A model generated the notes under the pieces. It saw nothing but the letters and a program-made list of their open reading frames with translations, was not told where the DNA came from and ran no database searches. From Agrypnia vestita (taxonomy: Eukaryota > Arthropoda > Insecta > Trichoptera > Phryganeidae), in the NCBI GenBank assembly GCA_016648135.1, contig JADDOH010010888.1, positions 1 to 64,000 of the forward strand: 64,000 bases of DNA, given 5' to 3'. Shown one piece after another: positions 1 through 10,388 of this stretch (position 1 is the stretch's first letter; each line of letters begins with the position of its first letter). A program made the translations under genes and the position numbers.

Positions 1-100
1 AGTTTGTAGTGTGCACTACACATCAAAGTGTGCGAAGTGTGCACTTCAATGTAGTGTAGTACTACATTGTAGTAGTGAGTACAGAGCGGACCCATCACTA
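1..100 (-). mobile_element. hAT-like MITE, family A, partial
   Basis: The end of a nonautonomous hAT-like element; its other end lies outside the window. It is built of purine-biased motifs such as TGTAGTGTGCACTACA and stops at the inverted terminus CCCATCACTA. The next eight bases (atatgata) should be the target duplication. Related copies are at 20177-20430 and 32019-32630. Confidence 0.7.
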
Positions 101-1477
101 ATATGATAGAGTTTTTTTTTTTTTTTAAAGAATCATTTTAGTATTGAACCAGTGTAAAGCTGTCCTGTGTCAAGCAGTTGAAGGTCTCTGGGTGGGTCTG
201 AGTCACTTCTGAGACATTATTGAAGTCTAATATATGTAGTTAGGTACCTACACCCATGCACAATTGGCGTAGCTGAAAATACTTTGAAAATACAATTTTT
301 GGAAAACTGAGAATCATGAAGCTGTGAGGGGTTTCGAATGTGTCAGTTTGCTAAATTTGGAGCTTGAACATTCGATGTGCGGAGCCTTTTATTCCTTATA
401 TATAATGTTAAAAAGTATATTTCTAATAGGTAGTCTTTTTAATGATTCAAATTTAAAAAAAAACTGTCCAATAGTTGCTTCAGAACAGACCTTGTCCAGT
501 GAAGCAACTTCCTTCATTTATATGTATAAATTAACACGACCAAAATAAATAAATTATTAAAAAATACAAGATATAGGTAGGTACACATCGAGATTAATAA
601 GAGTTTCAATAAAATAAAAGTATATAATTTTGTAATCGGCCGTTTTAACAGAAACACCGATCATAGCGAATGACGTCACGGCTAAGTAACCATCACCGTG
701 TATCTTGAACTTGTTGTCATAGACACAATGCAATGTTTACTTGGGCTTGACGTCAGTAGACGCCATGACACCTGCTGACTTTATTGCGCGAAATTAAAAA
801 TCGATAGATGAAAATGTAATTATTTGCGTAAAAACTTAGTTTATTACTGAAATAATGGTATTTTCGGTAATCGTAAACTTATTCCTATTTTATAGAAGGT
901 TATTTCAAAATCAAGTCAAAATTAACATGGCGAACTTATGGAGATTTTTTTTTTTGGAGATATTTTTCAAAAAGGTGCGTTTTGATTATTTTTTAAATAC
1001 ACTGTTCCGTGTTACGGAGGGAAGAGAGTTTCACGCATTTGGGCCTGCCACAGCAAATGTCCGTTAACTAAATGTCTTCTGGAATTTTTTAAATTTTTTA
1101 AAATTTTTTACAATTTTTTTTTTTACAAGATAGAACCGGTTACTTATGATGGGTTTTTCTCTTCTACATGAGTGACATAGACTCGTGTGTAGGAGAGGAG
1201 TATCATTACATTTTACACTCTTCGAAAATTATTCTTAAAATTTTTTTCCAATAATTTTTTCTAAAATTTTTTATTTCGAAAAATCTTTTATTTCGATTTT
1301 TTTTCCTTAGGAATCAAAATCGGCCCACGCGTTTAGTCTCTAGAGCGCCACAAAGTAACGAACATACACACATAGGCTGATAAACACATAACCCTCTGCG
1401 TCGCGCAGTCGGATAAGAAATAGCTCTACGCACACTATATCCGCGATGCGGTTTAAAAAACTGACTCACAATCGGCC
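101..1477. other. AT-rich sequence without a recognised gene
   Basis: No convincing reading frame or named repeat is visible. The only motifs of note are two perfect CRE/ATF palindromes, TGACGTCA, at 671-678 and 748-755, and T/A homopolymer runs. Confidence 0.5.
671..755. promoter_or_regulatory. pair of CRE-type palindromes
   Basis: Two exact TGACGTCA octamers lie 77 bp apart. They match the CREB/ATF binding consensus. No gene start is visible nearby, so regulatory use is only a possibility. Confidence 0.25.
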
Positions 1478-1700
1478 CGATTCTGAAAATAACAATGTCT
1501 GGATCTTTAAGATCTTTATCCCAACACTTAATAGACGATAATAAAAATTGAAAATGTCCAGAGCGGCTTTTGTAATTCTACGGCTCAAATACACTGTATT
1601 AAAATATGATATAAGAAAGATTGTTTCCTACAAACGTATTAATTTCTTCATCCACAGCGTCCAGATGAAATATCATGGATAAACTTGTCGTGAATTCATG
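1478..1700. mobile_element. one arm of a foldback MITE (family D)
   Basis: It starts GATTCTGAAAATAACAATG and matches, over about 220 bp, the left arm of the complete palindromic element at 26168-26822 in the same orientation. Only one arm is present. Confidence 0.6.
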
Positions 1701-1849
1701 AATTAGATTTTTCTGTTTGTCTTTTTAATTGATTAATTAATTTGGTTTAAAAAAAAATTCACAGAACTTTGTTCTGAAAAATTACAACTTCACAAATATG
1801 AATGTGTTCTTGAATATGAAAAATGTTAATTTTGATGTCTCATATCTCA

Positions 1850-1928
1850 TGGTTGCTTATCATTTTCAACTCATAATTAAAGCAGGAATATACTCCTGCG
1901 AGGTTATTAATGTTTTCTATATAACCCT
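1850..1928. repeat. half copy of foldback MITE family B
   Basis: The motif CAGGAATATACTCCTGCGAG followed by a diverged end of the family (near 1928) matches the right terminal part of the elements at 13228-13734, 22197-22705 and 22760-23264. Confidence 0.55.
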
Positions 1929-2249
1929 TTGTATATTTTTAATTTTTACTCTCCAGGTCTAAGCGACTTAACCGTCGCCTGCATAACTGCCTAATTGTAA
2001 ACGGAGTCGTTTCGTGCGACAACCGAATTCAATGGATTTTGTCGCACTCTAATATTTCTTATTATTTTTTTTGTTATTTATTTAATTAATAATATATATA
2101 ATATTTTATTACAAAGATACCTTGAAAATATTTACAATTCATTTTTTTGTATGTTTATAGGTACCTCACCAAAAATAATTACGATTCTTGTGTGTGGTGA
2201 GGGATAACCACTTACAATCATATAGGTAGGTAAACTAATTTATAAGACA

Positions 2250-2697
2250 ACTAGCTGGTCTTACCCGGCGTTGCACGGGTTAAGGATTAAGTAAAAAATA
2301 AGTTTGTGAGGGAAAACAAAGGTTCCCCTGTTCTCTAAAAAACAATGTTTCCATTTAATGTTAACTTATGTTATTGTAACATAACTGTAAAACTTAGGTA
2401 TATGATATTGCAGACTTTTTTTGTTAATGTCCTCTATAAAACTGTAGTACATCACTTTGACCTATTGTCAAAAATTTCCGCAGCGTACGCGATATAAGGT
2501 TTTTTTTTTTGGTATTTTTTTCACACGTTGGGTTACATTATGGAAATTTTTTTGAAAATATTCTATAGCCTATGTTCATCAGAGATAATGTAGGATTCTA
2601 AATATGAAAGAATTTTTCAAATCGGTCCAGTAGTTTCGGAGCCTATTCAATTTAAACACACAATCAAATCTTTCCTCTTTATAATATTAGTATAGAT
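2250..2697 (+). repeat. dispersed retroelement tail, insect LINE/SINE type
   Basis: It begins near CTAGCTGGTCTTACCCGGCG and ends with a phrase equivalent to 'ATCGGTCCAGTAGTTTCGGA ... CTTTATAATATTAGTATAGAT'. I recognise this as the conserved 3' region of a widespread insect retroelement. No open frame survives. The family assignment is from memory of the motif. Confidence 0.5.
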
Positions 2698-3086
2698 GTG
2701 AAAGGTAATATATTATTTATCTAGAATATCAAAAATTTTAATTAATAATACAATACAAAGAATGAGCAGTCAAGTAAATAATAATATAGAATAAGTAGTC
2801 AAAAGAGACCAAACTCTATCATAAAAGACAATTCTACAATAAATGAGAACCCATCCGGCTTCACTGGGGGAATATGCACACAAGCTGCAACCGCAAAACT
2901 TTCAAAAATTATATTCACAAATGTCCGAAAATCTGAATCTATTTTTTTAAAAGAAAAGAATGTAGGATAGAAGATAAGAAGATAAGAAGATAGGAAAAAG
3001 AAGATGCCTTCGCCCAACGAATCGAATTTTATAAACACACATTTTTCACCATAGGAAGAAAAGGCACTGCATGGCAGGCAAGCGCT

Positions 3087-3420
3087 TGTAGTCTGAGGCT
3101 TGGATAGATATTTTTCGATATTCTCATCGAAAGATATCGATCATGTCGGAAGCCGCAAACAGCACAGCCCTATACCTTTTTTTTGGGAGAATATTCTGGA
3201 AGCATTCGCAAATATCTTTAAATAGAGGGAGAGACGCGATTTTTAACACTCTCCTCGTAGACCTCGTTCATCCAGTGTTTTATAACTAGTCTTAAGTTTT
3301 TATTAAAAAGTATTGTTAAAAATCGGTGTATTCGTAATTAAATAAATCTTGTAAGTATATTCCAAATTCTTCTTTTTATTCTCTGCTTCCCGAATTATAT
3401 ATATATTAGATATATATATA

Positions 3421-3463
<43 letters not shown>

Positions 3464-3590
3464 CAATATTTAGGTACCCCAGTATTTAAATATTGGTGGT
3501 GACCCCTTAAAAAAATAAAGCCCATAAAAAACAAAAAATAAAAGAGAAACAATATATTCACCCCCCCACCCACACAGGCAAGCGCTTTTC
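3087..3590 (+). mobile_element. LTR plus leader fragment of an LTR retrotransposon
   Basis: The segment starts TGTAGTCTGAGG and contains a TATA-like stretch, an AATAAA-type signal and an (AT)n run at about 3400-3462. Near 3495 it ends in TTGGTGGTGACCCC, which looks like a primer-binding site. About 90 bp of following leader are shared with the inverted copy at 19085-19511, so both copies run past the LTR boundary. No gag or pol frame remains. The exact 3' LTR boundary is uncertain. Confidence 0.5.
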
Positions 3591-3734
3591 CTTCTTCAGC
3601 GCCACCTAAGGCCAGCACTGCTAAATTTTTTGAGATAAATAGAGCCAATGTAGTTCACGCAAAATGAATGTAGAATTTTGACGATATCGCCCATGAAGCC
3701 TTAAATCAATTTCTAAAATCTGCCTATTAAATAT

Positions 3735-3776
3735 GATATTATATTACCTAACGGTTTAGTTAGGTAATATAATATC
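3735..3776. repeat. perfect 18-bp hairpin
   Basis: Arm 3735-3752 is the exact reverse complement of arm 3759-3776, with a 6-base loop (ggttta). No family was recognised. Confidence 0.9.
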
Positions 3777-3870
3777 TTATTTAATTAGTGAGTGTTTACT
3801 CATACAGAGGTTAAAAAAAGCATTAAAACTCACAACTTGCCAACCAACATAAAATCTATTGGGAATAAAC

Positions 3871-4307
3871 CAGGGTTCGAGGATATATATCATGATATAT
3901 ATAACGATATTTATGGCTCGATTTTTATTTTTGATATATGTCCAAGAAAACTTTCTGCAAATGTTAATAGATGGCGCTAGTTGTATTTTAGTTTCATTTG
4001 TTTCAAATAATCCGTTTTTTATTTCACACAAAGAAACAAACACCCATAACACTACATTAGAAAGAGCAACTTTTATAACTTATATAATACTACATATATA
4101 AGTTTTTTCAGTAGGTATGCAATTCATTTACGTATTTAATAAATAATAATTCATATACAAAATAAAAAATAAACTTCCTAATTATTTCGAGAAAAAAGGA
4201 GAAAAAAAAGTTTTGATATATATCCAATTTTTTATATATATCGGATACATATCAAAAAATACGATTTTTTGATTTTTATTATAAAAATCGGATTTTTTCG
4301 AACCCTG
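3871..4307. mobile_element. hAT-like MITE, CAGGGTTCGA termini
   Basis: A 437-bp element bounded by CAGGGTTCGA and TCGAACCCTG. It has a perfect 8-bp target duplication, GAATAAAC, at 3863-3870 and 4308-4315. The interior is AT-rich with nested weak inverted repeats (gatatatatc types) and no transposase. CAGGG-type ends and the 8-bp duplication are typical of hAT elements. Confidence 0.85.
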
Positions 4308-4370
4308 GAATAAACTGAAAAAGGCAGGCCTAACTAGAGGGCAATATATATGTAGAATTTTATTATTGAT

Positions 4371-4506
4371 TTTTAACGCTACAACAGGCCATGAGGCCCA
4401 TGTAATGTAACGAGACACTTCACAGAATTACCCAGGCTTGAGAAAATCACAGAATTGAACCTGGCGCCTCTGGTATGAGAAGCCACTAGACTACCGAGGT
4501 CGCTGC
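4371..4506 (-). repeat. tRNA-derived SINE, family A
   Basis: Read on the minus strand, a tRNA-like head with a diverged B-box precedes the family tail 'TTGGCC..TTTGAAGCGT'. Better preserved copies are at 13765-13945 and 34013-34180. Confidence 0.6.
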
Positions 4507-4691
4507 AACACATCGCCGCGGAAAGCCAACTGGCTGCAGGCAAGGGAAGGAAAATCAAATATAAAGTAAAGCAAAAAGGACAGACTTCTAATTTCTAATA
4601 CCCATGATGTTTCAGCTTCAGCCTTCTAAAGACACCTAACCTAAGGCATGAGGCAGAGCCGAGGAAGGGAAGATGATAGTGCTTGTGGTGC

Positions 4692-4797
4692 TGGTTTGGT
4701 GCTCAGTGCGGCCTGTTTGGCGCCCAGTGTGGTCTGTTTGGTGCTCAGTGTGGCCTTTTTGGTGCCCAGTGTGCCTTCTTTGGTGCTTAGTGCGCTT
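4692..4797 (+). repeat. 21-bp tandem repeat, five copies
   Basis: Five diverged copies of a unit like TGTTTGGTGCTCAGTGTGGCC. The unit length is a multiple of three, so a 128-codon frame stays open across it. I take that frame to be a by-product of the repeat. Confidence 0.8.
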
Positions 4798-4890
4798 TTA
4801 CTCAGGGGATATCATACCAGCCGAGATGAGAAGATGCTGGCAGGGATGCTGCGGGAGAGGTGGCGGGGCCGCCATCTTGGCGGAGCTCAC

Positions 4891-4986
4891 TTGGCCGGGC
4901 GCCGGCTGACAGTCGCCGCACGCATGGTACTCCCCGTCGCACTTCACTGCTTCGTCGAGGTACTTCCACGGGTAGCGCAGCGACAT
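4891..4986 (-). CDS. candidate first coding exon, protein not recognised
   Basis: On the minus strand a 32-codon frame starts at ATG 4986 (CGCC precedes the ATG) and runs in GC-rich, codon-like sequence. It ends at CAA followed by a strong donor, GTGAGC (4890-4885), in phase 0. The peptide starts MSLRYPWKYL and contains a Cys cluster (Cys-16, -23, -26), with CGDC at residues 23-26. The surroundings are AT-rich, so this GC-rich island stands out. No second exon was found in the lower-coordinate repeats, and I do not recognise the family. It could be a stranded first exon, a transposon exon or chance. Confidence 0.3.
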
Positions 4987-5317
4987 GGCGAGCGCAATTT
5001 CATTTTCATGGACGGAAACGAGAACTTGATTTGATGGGACTAGTCCCGAGAGTATTATTATAGGTCCTAGTTTTGTGGGTTACTTATTTCACTTACAAGT
5101 TACAAGTCAAAATACATCACTGTAGCGTCGTAAGAAAACCGTCATTGTCTCTGTGGCACCCAAAATGAAAACGAAAGTCACCCGACGACATCTTCTTCAC
5201 GCGTTCTTTTCAACTGCTTGACGAGAGGTACTGAAATAAAATAAGAAGTTTACAATACCATAACTAAGTGCAACAGATTCTTATCGCTCATTTCAGAGAT
5301 TTCAAATAATAATAAAA

Positions 5318-5532
5318 AATGGTTACGGATATTTTATACGAACCGTATGTTTTTCCGAGAAACGATTCTCGACGTTTCGTTGAATTCGTGTTCAACGTCA
5401 TCAGGAGAACAGTCCGCCCTGTGCCACCGCGGGTACAGGTCGTCCTCCTGACGACGTTGAATACGAATTCAACGAAACGTCGAAAATCGTTCCTCGGGAA
5501 AACATACGGTGTATAAAATATCCGTAACCATT
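5318..5532. mobile_element. palindromic foldback element with hammerhead-like motifs (family H)
   Basis: A 215-bp near-palindrome starting TTACGGATATTTTATACG and ending with its complement. Each arm carries CTGAYGA, a 6-7 bp stem-loop, GAAAC and GTC. The family's second member is the longer palindrome at 63273-63914. Homology also continues to the right of both palindromes (5535-5585 and 63915-63970), in a segment reading ATGTCTAACGACCG, so the palindrome is part of a larger element. I infer a Penelope-like or other retroelement terminal structure. Confidence 0.6.
5365..5410 (-). ncRNA. hammerhead-ribozyme-like motif, complete core
   Basis: Read on the minus strand from 5410: GUUCUC (stem I), CUGAUGA (core), one extra C, GUUGAA/UUCAAC (6-bp stem II, loop CACGAA), GAAAC, then GUC (cleavage triplet ending at 5371) and GAGAAU, which pairs with GUUCUC (5 Watson-Crick pairs plus one wobble). 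Stem III is reduced to the self-complementary ACGU with no loop, so activity would need two molecules to pair there. The extra base after CUGAUGA is at a position where a natural viroid hammerhead also has one. Activity is not shown. Confidence 0.5.
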
Positions 5533-5970
5533 TACAGTTAAAAATGTCTAACGACCGTAATAATAGCCTTAACTCATTTATAATAATAAAAATTGATAAT
5601 TTATATAGCGCCATTTGCGTAAAAAATTACCACGATATACGACCACTACTGGACCACTTTACCAACAAGCTACGCTTCCTTGTGAGATTGTTATCAAATA
5701 GTAAAAGCAATTAGTTGTATTGGAAGAATTAGATAAATATTCTTACTGTTTTATTTATAAATTATTCTTGCACGCAGGTATGGAAAAATATTCATTAAAA
5801 AAATTAAAATGTTATTTCAGGCGTATTCTAGTGCATTGACAATAATTCGGAAGAATCTCATTACACGTATAAAGGATATTGCTAAAAAAATCCAAACATA
5901 AAAATAGATATCTCATTAGTGACATCTGTGGTTAATTAAGGGGAATGAAAAAGCTTTGGATACCGGTCGC

Positions 5971-7151
5971 CAACGTTCCCTCTAATTTTCCTATTGTGTG
6001 TGCCGATCTTCGACGCGTCTGTGCAGTGGCGTTGCGAAAAATTTACATTCCCCCCCCCCCATAAACACATACAATTTTTCATTAAAATGTATATTTTTAG
6101 GGTACTTATTAATCACAGTGATTTTATATAATAACAACACTAACAAAGATAATTTTTGAAATAAATGAATTTCTATATGATCACAGAGCAATTGGATGAA
6201 TCTCAAAATCGCGGTTAAATTTATATCGCTGCTATTTAATGATAATATATTTTTCACATATTTGCTCCAATGAACTATTTCACTTAAATATTGAGCTCTT
6301 AGTTGATTAATTTTGCATATTTGCTTCGGAACATATGATGCATTTGACACAATCATATGTCTCCGAATAAACAAATATTTCACCAATTCTTACTTTTTGT
6401 AAATGCATAGAAGATGGCATTTTTGTTTAGACGATTTCAGAGAGCCATTCCAGTTTAAATTTATCGCAGGATTTCTTCTTAATGGTCGCATTAGAGATAT
6501 CACATCCACTCCTTTTCGACATATTTAGGGGAAATTTTTTACATAATTAATACGTAAAAATGTACTGTAACGGTGTAATTAATTTTTCACCTGAATTGTC
6601 TGTTACGTAAATTGAACACACCTGTTGTTGTTTATTACAAAAGTTGATTATTAGTTTTGTATTATTTATAATTTAAGTAAAAAAATCACTACTTTTTAGC
6701 ACGGACACTTTTACCGTTTAATTAAAAAAATATTAAAAGAACTGCGTTGTTTTCACAATAAAACTGCTATAAGACTGAACACATTCTAGTGTAATTTTTC
6801 TTGCAAGTTGAAGCATGTCAAAGACAATGAAATGTAGAGGACCTAAACACTTTTTTATACGATCTTCTTTTCGTAAACTTTGGCATACGATAGAACGGGA
6901 TGGAATAGTGATCTCGCTCGACTTAAAATTTTGCTTGACCATCGCAATCCTTCCGAGATATGATTCGACTTATTTCTCCGAAAGCGTGCGAAAGAATTGT
7001 GCAAGTATTGTTTCATGCATTCGAGCGTAACTAAAATCTGGCAAAGGAAACTTTCTTTTATAATATTGACTGTGCGGAGGATAAAACATGTGTGCGGAGA
7101 CATTTTGGTAGGTGTGCGCGCGCACACGCGCACACCTTACAGGGAACATTG
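5971..7151. mobile_element. hAT (Tip100/Zaphod-like) nonautonomous element, 1.2 kb
   Basis: It starts CAACGTTCCCTCTAA and ends TTACAGGGAACATTG. It is flanked by a perfect 8-bp duplication, CCGGTCGC (5963-5970 and 7152-7159). Near the right end is a GC-alternating palindrome, GGTGTGCGCG...CGCGCACACC. No intact transposase frame is present. A shorter derivative with the same ends and its own 8-bp duplication is at 23407-23950. The Tip100/Zaphod label rests on the terminal motif only. Confidence 0.85.
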
Positions 7152-7226
7152 CCGGTCGCGCTAATGATTAGGTATTACAACACACATATGAAACAGGTTG
7201 TAAAATTAAAATACATAAAACTTCCA

Positions 7227-7432
7227 CTTATGACCTATCTTATGGTTGGCTTAAGTGATCACTTTACACAATGTAACATTCGCCATTTCCACCCATGATA
7301 GAATATACCATGCTTATTCATTTTTTGGAAGTTGAAAATGAATAAGCATGGTATATTCTATCATGGGCGGAAATGGTGAACGTTACATTTCGTAAAGTGA
7401 TCACTTAAGCCAGCCGTACGATAGGCCGTAAG
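7227..7432. mobile_element. near-perfect hairpin MITE
   Basis: Two arms of roughly 95 bp, centred on GGCTTAAGTGATCACTTTAC and its complement, are separated by about 16 bases. The inner 75 bp pair almost without mismatch. Partial copies of the right arm and its flank occur at 44510-44640 and 50345-50400. A transcript through it would form a long double-stranded RNA. Confidence 0.8.
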
Positions 7433-7599
7433 CCATATGAATACCCAATGACTTCCATACCTACTTTCCCATAAAAAATATAATTTCGTCTCTGTGAGAC
7501 ATCTATAATATATCTTAAAAAGTACTTCCTTTGTGAAAAACTTTTTCTACAATTTGACTAACTGAAACCTGACGTTGTCGCTTCCATTTCTTTTGCACT

Positions 7600-7800
7600 C
7601 TTTAAACAGGGCCGTTCCTCAATGTTTCTTTTACTTGATTATGCCAGGTCTTTCGCGAACGCCCTGTGTTCCTGTTGCCTTCACAACTCATGTCATACAT
7701 TCCCCTTACTATTCTCTACTCGCTCGTACGTTCCACGTGGCCAAACAATATCCACGATCCCTTCATTATTTTATCGACTACATATTATAGACAGCATTGC
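7600..7800 (-). pseudogene. non-LTR retrotransposon reverse transcriptase, C-terminal remnant
   Basis: Minus-strand translation, with several breaks, gives pieces such as LFGHVERTSE and EGNRNTGRSRKTWHNQV. These align with the better copies at 51640-51960 and 52925-53385 (WFGHVERMNEER, GRPRKTWHDQI). Known as the C-terminal tail of insect non-LTR reverse transcriptases. Stops and frameshifts make it dead. Confidence 0.6.
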
Positions 7801-7860
7801 TGTTCACTTTTCTTATCTGTTCACTTTCACTCTATCTATCTATTTAGATATTCTACAAAT

Positions 7861-8459
7861 CGACGGCTCTTACGTATAATATCGTAACCCACAAAATTCA
7901 ATTTTACAGGAGAAGGATTTGAACATATTTTCGTCCGGTATAAATCTAAATATTGCCCAATTTTTTTGAAATTTCGTTTCAATATTTTACTTTATACTGT
8001 AGTTTCGTAAATAATCACAAAAAAGTCGAAATTATTAACGGTTTTTGTAGAAATGCACATACGATATTATACTTCGGAAAAGACGCGACGTAAAATATCG
8101 TATAAATGACTTACAACATTTAACTTCGGAAAAGACGCGACGTAAAACATCGTATAAATGACTTACAACATTTTATTTCGGAAAAGACGCGACGTAAAAT
8201 AACGTAAGTGTTACATACGATAATTATCTTATGTTATTTTCCGACTCAAATCATCGTAAGTGTTACATACGATAGTATACTTCGTAAAAAATATGTGATT
8301 GTTTGAGATACGATAAAATACGTCCGAAAAAAACGTTATTTATTGCAAAATATTTTTTTTCTTTCTTGGAAATAAAGATATATTTAAATACATATGAAAT
8401 ACACAAAAAACTAAAAAACGTCGATTTGTGGGTTACGATATTATACGTAGGAGCCGTCG
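7861..8459. mobile_element. DNA transposon-like element with 35-bp inverted termini
   Basis: The left end CGACGGCTCTTACGTATAAT (7861-7895) and right end (8425-8459) are inverted repeats with one mismatch in 35 bp. An AAAT on each side (7857-7860, 8460-8463) could be a 4-bp target duplication. The interior has three tandem 52-bp units (from 8073, 8125 and 8177), each containing TTCGGAAAAGACGCGACG, and repeated TACGATA motifs. No transposase frame; family unknown. Confidence 0.75.
8073..8228 (+). repeat. 52-bp tandem repeat, three copies
   Basis: TTCGGAAAAGACGCGACG recurs at 8073, 8125 and 8177, with the intervening sequence also conserved. It lies inside the element at 7861-8459. Confidence 0.9.
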
Positions 8460-8589
8460 AAATGTACCAAGCGTTCAACCCGATTGAAAATGTTTGATTT
8501 TCTTAATAATGCAGATAAATAAGGTTGTAATTCTTGCTAAAATTACAATTACATTGAGAAATCACCTCTGATTTTTTTCTAGATGCGCT

Positions 8590-9545
8590 GATGCCTCTGG
8601 GAGGGGAGAAATGTTATGAAAAAGGATGGGAATCAACAGGAATGTGTGATAATATTGATGATAATATAATATCATCGTCATCGTCATTCTTGGCACTACA
8701 CCCTTGGTGAGTCTTGGCCTCCTCAATAATTTTCCTCGATTCATCTCGGTCGAGTGCCAGCTCTCTCCAGTTCCGAAGCTCTAAGGCAGAGATGTCTTTG
8801 AGAACGTTGTCACTCCATCTTAATTTTGGCCTTTCTAAGCTCCTTCGCCCTATTGGCGTTGAGTTCAGCAGGGACTTTGGTGCTTGATGCTCGGACATTC
8901 TCTCCACATGACCCAGCCACCGAAGTCTTCCCAGTTTTATAAATTTTGTGACGTTTGGCTCCTTAAATAGAGTATAGACCTCATTTTTGCAACGTCTGCG
9001 CCAAAGTCCATTTTCTAAAACCGGTCAAACGCCTCAAAATTCTTTTCAAAAACGTCCAGTCCTCGCTCATTCCTCTTAGTTAGTACCCACGCCTCAGCTG
9101 CGTACGTGAGCACTGGCCTAATAAGCGTTTTGTATATTAATATCTTGGTGTTTCTGGACAGCAGTCTGGATTTTATCTGCTTTTGTAGGCGGAAAAAATA
9201 GCGATTTGCGCTCACTATGCGCTTCAGGATCTCCTCTGTAGTATTATTGTTACTTGTTATCAGCGATCCTAGGTATGTAAATTTTGGTACCGTTTCAAAA
9301 TTTTGACTTCCACACGAGAGAGTTGGGATTTGTTGGGTGCATCCTACGGCCATGTATTTGGTCTTCTGTTGGTTTACTATGAGACCCATGTTTTTGGCAG
9401 AACTTTCAAGATTTATGAAGGGATTACATAAAGCATCGGGAGTTTTCGCAATTATGTCGATATCATCAGCGTAAGCTAATAGTTGCACAGAGTTGTCAAA
9501 TATCGTTGCTCTTATCTCAATTCCTGAGTTGATAATATAAATCAA
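8590..9545 (-). pseudogene. non-LTR retrotransposon reverse transcriptase, C-terminal half
   Basis: A 176-codon minus frame (9545-9015) carries the reverse-transcriptase catalytic box YADD (LLAYADDIDIIAK, about residues 22-34), then the thumb-like region with FTYLGSLIT and YKTLIRPVLTYAAEAW. After frameshifts a second frame (8907-8614) continues with RPKLRWSDNVLKD and EEAKTHQG, the usual C-terminus of this insect endonuclease/reverse transcriptase family. It ends in a GAT/GAC-rich tail (about 8640-8690), as RTE-type LINEs often do. The element is 5' truncated and not functional. Confidence 0.85.
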
Positions 9546-10279
9546 TCAAAGCCTGATAATATAATATATAATAATATAATGTACGAAATAATATTACGGT
9601 TGATGAGTTGGACGTCTTCTTCAATTCATTACTAATCTTTAAAAAAACTTTAACACGATTCTTTTCTTAAATCTACGTTTGTGTATTTTAAGCTAACATT
9701 AATTTATTATTTTTTTCATTTTTACAATAATATATTTTTGTTATACCTAATGTTTCAAATTAAGAATAGTACAGTACTTACATACGAAGAAAAAAAAACT
9801 GGACATAAAAATAATCCTCGTTTAGCACCCGGAACTTGACAATTTGAATGAGATTTTTAAATGTTTTTTTTAAATATATGTACCTACATATAATATCTAA
9901 ATAATCACATTCGAAGGAATCAGAAGCAAAAGCACCAGTGTCCAAAACACGAAAATTAGATACCTACTTAGCTTTTGTAACTGATTTTAAAGCCAGGGAT
10001 TTTGATATCAATATACCTACCTGTTACGGCCAAAATCATATTTATAAAGTATCATAAGAACAAAAACTACTTATAAACATGCCTAGCAGCCGAAATATGA
10101 TGATTTTATTTTATTTTTTTATTTATTTAATATTAAAACTATATTTAAATCATAATACATTTGTCTATTACAATCTACTTAGATACATTTTATTTTATTG
10201 CTTTGCCTCTCCAAAAATGAGACTTGCTCACGTGCTTGGTGAGGGGCTTACACTTTATTAGTTTATTTTGGATTTGGCT

Positions 10280-10380
10280 TATTTGTTCCTTAGCTATATG
10301 TCTTGTTATGCATTGTCAATTGCTATATGTCTTGTTAGCTATATGTCATTGCTATATGTCTTGTTATGCATTGTCAAATT
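10280..10380 (+). repeat. short interrupted tandem repeat
   Basis: GCTATATGTCTTGTTATGCA and shortened forms recur four times within 100 bp. Confidence 0.7.
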
Positions 10381-10388
10381 GTATCGAT

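Noticed and set aside
3406..3648. 80-codon minus frame
   Set aside because: It crosses an (AT)n microsatellite and an LTR leader. Noncoding.
4648..5034. 128-codon plus-strand frame
   Set aside because: Half of it is the 21-bp tandem repeat (a 7-residue period) and the rest lies opposite the better minus-strand exon candidate.
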